A stretch of DNA of 10,321 bases from Lachnospiraceae bacterium. Lineage in GTDB: Bacteria > Bacillota > Clostridia > Lachnospirales > Lachnospiraceae. Each line of letters begins with the position of its first letter. Position 1 is the stretch's first letter. Positions 6,162 through 10,321 of the stretch are shown piece by piece. The notes under the pieces were generated by a model, which made no database searches, had not been told where the DNA came from, and saw nothing but the letters and a program-made list of their open reading frames with translations. The stretch covers positions 1 to 10,321 of the forward strand of contig JAFTPY010000313.1 in the NCBI GenBank assembly GCA_017463035.1. Direction: 5' to 3'. The position numbers were made by a program, and so were the translations under genes.

Positions 6162-7886
6162 ATGAAAATGTTATGGAAGCTGACAAAAGAGGCTGCCCGC
6201 TATAAAGTCCTCTATATTTTGGCAATATTGTCCACCTTACTTTTGACCGGTGTAAATTTAACCGCCCCGAAACTTCTGTCCAAAATGACCGGTATCGTCG
6301 GCGAAGGCGTGGATGATACCGCCCTAAAACAAATTGTTTTTCTTGCAGCGGGTCTTTTGGTTCTCTATTTACTCCGTATTGTATTCCGTTTTATGAATAA
6401 CTACCTGGCCCATAAAGCTGCCTGGTACCTGGTGGGCGATTTGCGTGACCGCCTGTATAAAAAGCTCCAAAGTCTTGATTTGGGATTTTTCCACGACAAG
6501 CAAACCGGGGACTTGATGAGTCGCGTGGTCAACGACACGAGAGACTTCGAGCTTTTGTACGCCCACATGATTCCTGATATGATTACAAATCTAGTGACCT
6601 TCGGAGGCGTCCTTACCATTCTTCTGATTATAAACTGGAAGTTGGCGCTCATTACCTGTTTCCCGATTCCTCTGATTCTGATTTCCGGTGTGATTTTTGC
6701 AAAAAAAGTACGCCCGTTTTTCAAGGCATCCCAGAAAAGTATGGGTGAATTAAATGCAAAACTGCAGGATAACTTATCCGGTCTTCACGAAATCCAGTCC
6801 TTCGGGCAGGAAGAGGAAGAGGCTGCCCTTGTCAGTGAAAGCAACTTTACCCAGGTCCGTGCTATGCTCCGTGCCTTACGGGCCAGTGCCATCTTCCATC
6901 CCAGCGTAGAGTTCGTTTCCTCCATCGGTACGGTACTCGTTGTAGCTGTGGGCGGCTATCTGGCTTATTTGGAACAATTATCCGTAGAGGATATCGTCGC
7001 CTTCGTTTTATACTTAAGCCTGTTCTATGCGCCGATTTCGAGCCTTGCATCATGGTTGGAAAACCTCCAGCAGTCCCTGGCCGGTGCGGAACGTGTGACC
7101 TTGATATTGGATACCCCGTCCGCCATCGAAAACAAGGAAGACGCAAAAAACTTAGAAAACGTCTCCGGCGAGATTACCTTCCGGAACGTTTCCTTCCACT
7201 ACAGCAACAAGGTACCGGTATTAAAGAACATTTCCTTTACCTGTAAGCCGGGGCAGATGGTGGCTCTCGTGGGACCGACCGGTGTAGGAAAAACCACCAT
7301 TACCCAGCTTATCTCCCGCTTCTACGACCCGGTAGAGGGTGCGGTGCTGGTAGACGGCCAGGATGTACGAAATGTGACGCTGGAAAGTCTTCGTAAAAAC
7401 ATTTCTCCGGTACTGCAGGATACCTTCCTGTTCCACGGCTCCATTGCCGATAACATCGGCTACGCAAAACCGGATGCCACCCGGGAGGAAATTATCGCTG
7501 CCGCAAAGGCCGCAAACATTCACGAAGACATCTTACATATGCCGGACGAATACGAAACCCAGGTCGGCGAGCGGGGCTTACGTCTCTCCGGCGGACAGAA
7601 GCAGCGTGTTGCCATTGCCCGCGCCATCCTCCGCCAGTCTCCGATTATCATCTTAGACGAAGCCACTGCCTCCGTGGATGTCCAGACCGAGCGTCAAATC
7701 CAGGCAGCAATTAACAACATGGCCGGCAAACGCACCATCGTTGCCATTGCCCACCGCTTGTCTACCATCAAGAATGCCGATTTAATCCTGGTGATTCACG
7801 AAGGCGAGATTAAAGAACAAGGTACCCACGAAGAACTTCTTTCCCTGGGCGGTATCTACACACAGATGCTAAAAGCCCAGGAATAA
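6162..7886 (+). CDS. ABC exporter half-transporter (fused membrane and ATPase domains)
   Basis: This 574-residue type IV (MsbA/LmrA-like) half-transporter should work as a homodimer or with a partner to move substrate out of the cytoplasm at the cost of ATP. The membrane domain (about 15-310) has six helices, around 16-34, 56-76, 136-158, 160-180, 248-270 and 277-297. The ATPase domain (about 337-574) has an aromatic A-loop Tyr347, Walker A GPTGVGKTT (371-379), Q-loop Gln419, signature LSGGQ (475-479), Walker B IIILDE with catalytic Glu500, D-loop SVD and H-loop His531. All are intact. The frame opens further upstream, but AAAGGAG (6150-6156) sits 5 bases before this ATG, giving the normal N-terminus MKMLWKLTKEAARYK. 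No second half-transporter is adjacent, so a homodimer is favoured. Substrate (lipid, peptide or drug) cannot be read. The gene looks richer in G+C than its neighbours by eye. Confidence 0.93.
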   Translation: MKMLWKLTKEAARYKVLYILAILSTLLLTGVNLTAPKLLSKMTGIVGEGVDDTALKQIVFLAAGLLVLYLLRIVFRFMNNYLAHKAAWYLVGDLRDRLYKKLQSLDLGFFHDKQTGDLMSRVVNDTRDFELLYAHMIPDMITNLVTFGGVLTILLIINWKLALITCFPIPLILISGVIFAKKVRPFFKASQKSMGELNAKLQDNLSGLHEIQSFGQEEEEAALVSESNFTQVRAMLRALRASAIFHPSVEFVSSIGTVLVVAVGGYLAYLEQLSVEDIVAFVLYLSLFYAPISSLASWLENLQQSLAGAERVTLILDTPSAIENKEDAKNLENVSGEITFRNVSFHYSNKVPVLKNISFTCKPGQMVALVGPTGVGKTTITQLISRFYDPVEGAVLVDGQDVRNVTLESLRKNISPVLQDTFLFHGSIADNIGYAKPDATREEIIAAAKAANIHEDILHMPDEYETQVGERGLRLSGGQKQRVAIARAILRQSPIIILDEATASVDVQTERQIQAAINNMAGKRTIVAIAHRLSTIKNADLILVIHEGEIKEQGTHEELLSLGGIYTQMLKAQE

Positions 7887-7903
7887 GCATACTTTTCTAT
7901 TTC

Positions 7904-7925
7904 GGGGTAGGCAAAAGTCTACCCC
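7904..7925. other. Hairpin between convergent genes, overlapping the minus-strand stop codon
   Basis: GGGGTAGGC (7904-7912) pairs with GTCTACCCC (7917-7925), 9 bp with one G-T pair, around an AAAA loop. It lies 17 bases after the exporter's stop and includes the TAG stop and the last Gly codon of the minus-strand gene. Neither side has a T tract, so it is not a standard intrinsic terminator, though it may stabilise 3' ends or weakly separate the two transcripts. Confidence 0.5.
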
Positions 7926-9913
7926 TCCACTCCGATAAAATCGTAGGTCAATTCAATACTTGACTTATCATATACGTCATAAAACATTTCAAATATTCTG
8001 CGGATAATACATTCGATATCCGTTTCCTGTGCATTCAACAAAGCTACCAAAAACTGATTGCTGCCGAATCTTGTGCTTACATCAACGGAACGTAAGGAAT
8101 CCTGTATTGCCTTCTCCAAATACATCATGGCAGTTTCCGTTTCATCCAAATATATCTCTTCATAATTCTTTATATCCATACTGAGTACCAACAACTGGAT
8201 ATCATACTCGAATCTATCGCCCAGATGCCTGATAAAATCATACATTCTTGCAAAATCCCGGTAACTTACGCGTAAGGATCCGCTATAAGCTCCCTGGTCC
8301 CTTAAATTCCCCTGCAGCTTTCTTAAATCCAATGTCGCATCCTGTATTTTCTGTCCTTCCTTCTTCTCATAGAAAGAGAAGTTTCCCTTTCCGCTGTGCT
8401 TCACATGATACAGCGCTTTATCCGCTTTCTGCAAGACATCTCCGTATACATCCGTCGGAGTACACATACATAATCCCATGGATATGGAAGAAACGGCTAA
8501 CATTGTTTCCTGCTTTTTCTTCTCATCAAATGCCTTCTGCAGCTCTGCTACCCTCTGCTCCGCTGCTTCCTTCGTCACGCCGATCATATAATACAGAAAT
8601 TCATCGCCTCCGAGTCTTACCGCAATTCCGTTTTCCTGATGTTGCTTCAATACCTCCGCTACCGTTTTTAACGCAAAGTCTCCAGCCAGATGGCCCATAG
8701 TATCATTGGTTGTTTTTAAATTATCCAAATCCACAAAAGCCAGACATCCCGGCATTTCCCTCATTGCCTGTACAATCTTAGCCTCTCCGGCATGTCGATT
8801 CATCAGTCCGGTCAAATAATCCGGTGCCTCTTTGCGTCTTGCCTTTTCTTCTAAGTTTTTCAGGATGCGGTTCATAAGAAAATTACTTTCTTCCGAAACC
8901 GTTTTCGGTTCCGCAATTACATTTTCCTTTACCGTCAGTTTTCCTTCATCAAACAATTTAAGGAAAATATCCAGGAAATTAGGATCAAACTGTGTCCCTC
9001 TTCCGTTTACCAATTCTTCACGAATACGTTCCGGGCTTAAACTGTCACGATAGACACGTTTACTGTTCATGGCATCAAAAGCATCCGCAATTCCTATGAT
9101 ACGTGCTACTGCCGGAATCTCATCTCCTGCCAATCCGCAAGGATAGCCTGTTCCCTCGTACCGTTCATGATGATATTTCGCACCTGCTTCCACCTCCGGA
9201 ATTGATTTGATTTCCTTTAAAATATCTCCTCCGATGTTCGTATGAGACTTGATTACACCAAACTCCTCATCCGTGAGTTTTCCCGGCTTATTTAGTACAT
9301 TGTCCGGAACACCTACTTTACCGATATCATGGAGAAGTGCGATATAACGCAAATTTTGAATTGCGCTTTCACTCCAACCGGCACATTCTGCTATTCCGGC
9401 ACTATACTCTGCCACCCGGACAGAATGACCTTTGGTGTAACTATCCTTTGCCTCAATCATACTTGAAATGGTGGCAATGGTTTCAAACGTCATTTTCTCG
9501 ATTTGAGCTGTTTTCTCCATAACTTTCCGCTCCAGGCAACGAGTTAACTCATCTAATTCCAGCACACGCCGGATTCTGTTCTGTACAACTTCCGGCAGAA
9601 ACGGCTTACGTACGAAATCCGCCGCCCCTTTCTTCAAGCAAACAATCTCACTTTCGCTCTCCGTGTCGGCCGTCAGGAAAATAACCGGTACATCTCTCCC
9701 GTTCTCCAACCCTCTCAGTTGGTCATAAGTTTCTATTCCGTCCATTTCCGGCATAATCAAATCCAGTAAAATCAAATCTACCGTATTTTCCTTCAGATAT
9801 GAAATCGCTTCTGCTCCCGATTGAACCAACACCGGCTGATAATCCTTCTTTATTATATTTTCTACCAACCTCAGATTCATTTCCGAATCGTCTACTGCCA
9901 AAATTCTTTTCAT
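7919..9913 (-). CDS. Response regulator with HD-GYP, GGDEF and degenerate GGDEF domains (cyclic-di-GMP turnover)
   Basis: A soluble 664-residue protein with four domains. The receiver (1-120) has Asp8/Asp9, phospho-acceptor Asp51, Thr81 and Lys103. A short helix (120-142) leads to HD-GYP (about 143-325), a cyclic-di-GMP phosphodiesterase fold: His163, His195-Asp196, Lys199, His224, His248-His249, GTGYP (254-258) and Asp277 are present, so it should be active. GGDEF (about 363-515) has FVDLDNLK (metal-binding Asp395), GH..GD and intact RLGGDEF (433-439), so cyclase activity is possible; no RxxD inhibitory site precedes it. The last part (about 565-664) looks like a second GGDEF fold with RFGSNQF (615-621) replacing the signature, so probably a ligand-binding or structural remnant. 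The ATG follows the Hpt stop by 18 bases, with GAGG 4 bases upstream: same operon. Likely phosphorylated via that Hpt. Confidence 0.93.
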   Translation of the reverse strand: MKRILAVDDSEMNLRLVENIIKKDYQPVLVQSGAEAISYLKENTVDLILLDLIMPEMDGIETYDQLRGLENGRDVPVIFLTADTESESEIVCLKKGAADFVRKPFLPEVVQNRIRRVLELDELTRCLERKVMEKTAQIEKMTFETIATISSMIEAKDSYTKGHSVRVAEYSAGIAECAGWSESAIQNLRYIALLHDIGKVGVPDNVLNKPGKLTDEEFGVIKSHTNIGGDILKEIKSIPEVEAGAKYHHERYEGTGYPCGLAGDEIPAVARIIGIADAFDAMNSKRVYRDSLSPERIREELVNGRGTQFDPNFLDIFLKLFDEGKLTVKENVIAEPKTVSEESNFLMNRILKNLEEKARRKEAPDYLTGLMNRHAGEAKIVQAMREMPGCLAFVDLDNLKTTNDTMGHLAGDFALKTVAEVLKQHQENGIAVRLGGDEFLYYMIGVTKEAAEQRVAELQKAFDEKKKQETMLAVSSISMGLCMCTPTDVYGDVLQKADKALYHVKHSGKGNFSFYEKKEGQKIQDATLDLRKLQGNLRDQGAYSGSLRVSYRDFARMYDFIRHLGDRFEYDIQLLVLSMDIKNYEEIYLDETETAMMYLEKAIQDSLRSVDVSTRFGSNQFLVALLNAQETDIECIIRRIFEMFYDVYDKSSIELTYDFIGVEG

Positions 9914-9931
9914 CTTTCCTCTTAAGCCCCC

Positions 9932-10321
9932 TTACTGCTTTTCCATATATTCTTTTACCGCTGCCAAAGTTCTGTCAAATACCGCCAACATCTCCGGGTT
10001 TTTTTCCGTAATAAGAGCCTCCTGTTCCTTAACGTCCTCTCCGGCCTGTATTTTCTTTCCGGCCAACTCCAACGCGTAGCACAGTTCCCCCATAAAATCC
10101 GCTCCGACGCTTCTTGCATTGGTTTTTAACGCATGTACTTTTATTGTATAATTTTTCCAATCCTTTGATTCAAGATAGTCCGCCAATTCCTTCTCTGACG
10201 ATTCTCTTAACGCACAGAACATAGATAAGATTTCCACATACACCTCCGGGCTGTTTGCACAATATTCCAGTCCTTTATTACAATTCAATAACGTTACCCC
10301 CACTTCTTCCTCCTTCTGTTC
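9932..10321 (-). CDS. Hpt phosphotransfer domain (separate protein or C-terminus of a longer sensor)
   Basis: A helical phosphotransfer domain of about 123 residues. The signature VHALKTNARSVGADFMGEL carries the phospho-accepting His (residue 57 from the GTG), typical of Hpt modules that shuttle phosphate between receivers. Two readings are possible. A GTG at 10303-10301 has an excellent AAGGAGG (10309-10315) 5 bases upstream, giving a free Hpt protein. However, the frame stays open to the window edge, adding only EQKEEE, a typical charged linker, so this could equally be the C-terminus of a hybrid kinase starting outside. I mark it to the edge and leave the start undecided. The next gene downstream starts with a receiver, the natural partner. 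No kinase or ATPase motifs are inside the visible part. Confidence 0.85.
   Translation of the reverse strand, partial: EQKEEEVGVTLLNCNKGLEYCANSPEVYVEILSMFCALRESSEKELADYLESKDWKNYTIKVHALKTNARSVGADFMGELCYALELAGKKIQAGEDVKEQEALITEKNPEMLAVFDRTLAAVKEYMEKQ

Noticed and set aside
7904..7925. Hairpin as a bidirectional intrinsic terminator
   Set aside because: No T tract follows on either strand, so I list it only as a structure of uncertain role.
8248..8700. Plus-strand open frame of 150 codons
   Set aside because: It is fully antisense to the GGDEF region of the cyclic-di-GMP protein, with no start signal and a composition expected of a shadow frame.

Overview
The window looks like a chromosomal segment of a motile, moderately low-G+C clostridial Firmicute, most likely Lachnospiraceae-like. 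This rests on strong GGAGG-type ribosome binding sites, sigma-A style promoters, intrinsic terminators with U tracts, a cobalamin riboswitch, an ECF-type S component and typical clostridial signalling architectures. It is an inference from style, not from a database match. No rRNA, tRNA, insertion sequence, phage gene or CRISPR array is visible.

Layout, left to right. (1) 1-106 (-): the first 35 codons of a membrane-anchored protein, with its promoter at 181-209. (2) 327-2051 (-): a Cache/HAMP methyl-accepting chemotaxis protein with a promoter at 2107-2135 and a terminator at 248-286. (3) 2241-3277 (-): a two-gene operon of a lipoprotein with a transcobalamin-like DUF4430 domain, overlapping by one base an ECF-transporter S component. 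It is preceded by a clear cobalamin riboswitch (about 3352-3502) and followed by a terminator (2198-2232). (4) 3586-5949 (-): a hybrid histidine kinase with an extracellular domain, seven further membrane segments, HisKA, HATPase and receiver. (5) 6162-7886 (+): an MsbA/LmrA-type ABC exporter half-transporter, divergent from the kinase. (6) 7919-9913 (-): a receiver - HD-GYP - GGDEF - degenerate GGDEF protein. (7) 9932 to about 10303 or beyond the window edge (-): an Hpt phosphotransfer domain just upstream of (6) in the same operon.

How the genes fit together. The Hpt domain and the receiver-led cyclic-di-GMP protein form a natural phosphorelay output pair. The hybrid kinase ends in a receiver and has no Hpt or output of its own, so it could feed this or another Hpt. 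The chemotaxis receptor and the cyclic-di-GMP enzyme both point to control of motility versus sessile life. The riboswitch operon is a separate story: its RNA sensor, an intrinsic-factor-like surface lipoprotein and an S component together suggest a cobalamin or corrinoid capture and import module. This is the most interesting unit in the window. The ABC exporter has no recognisable substrate from sequence alone.
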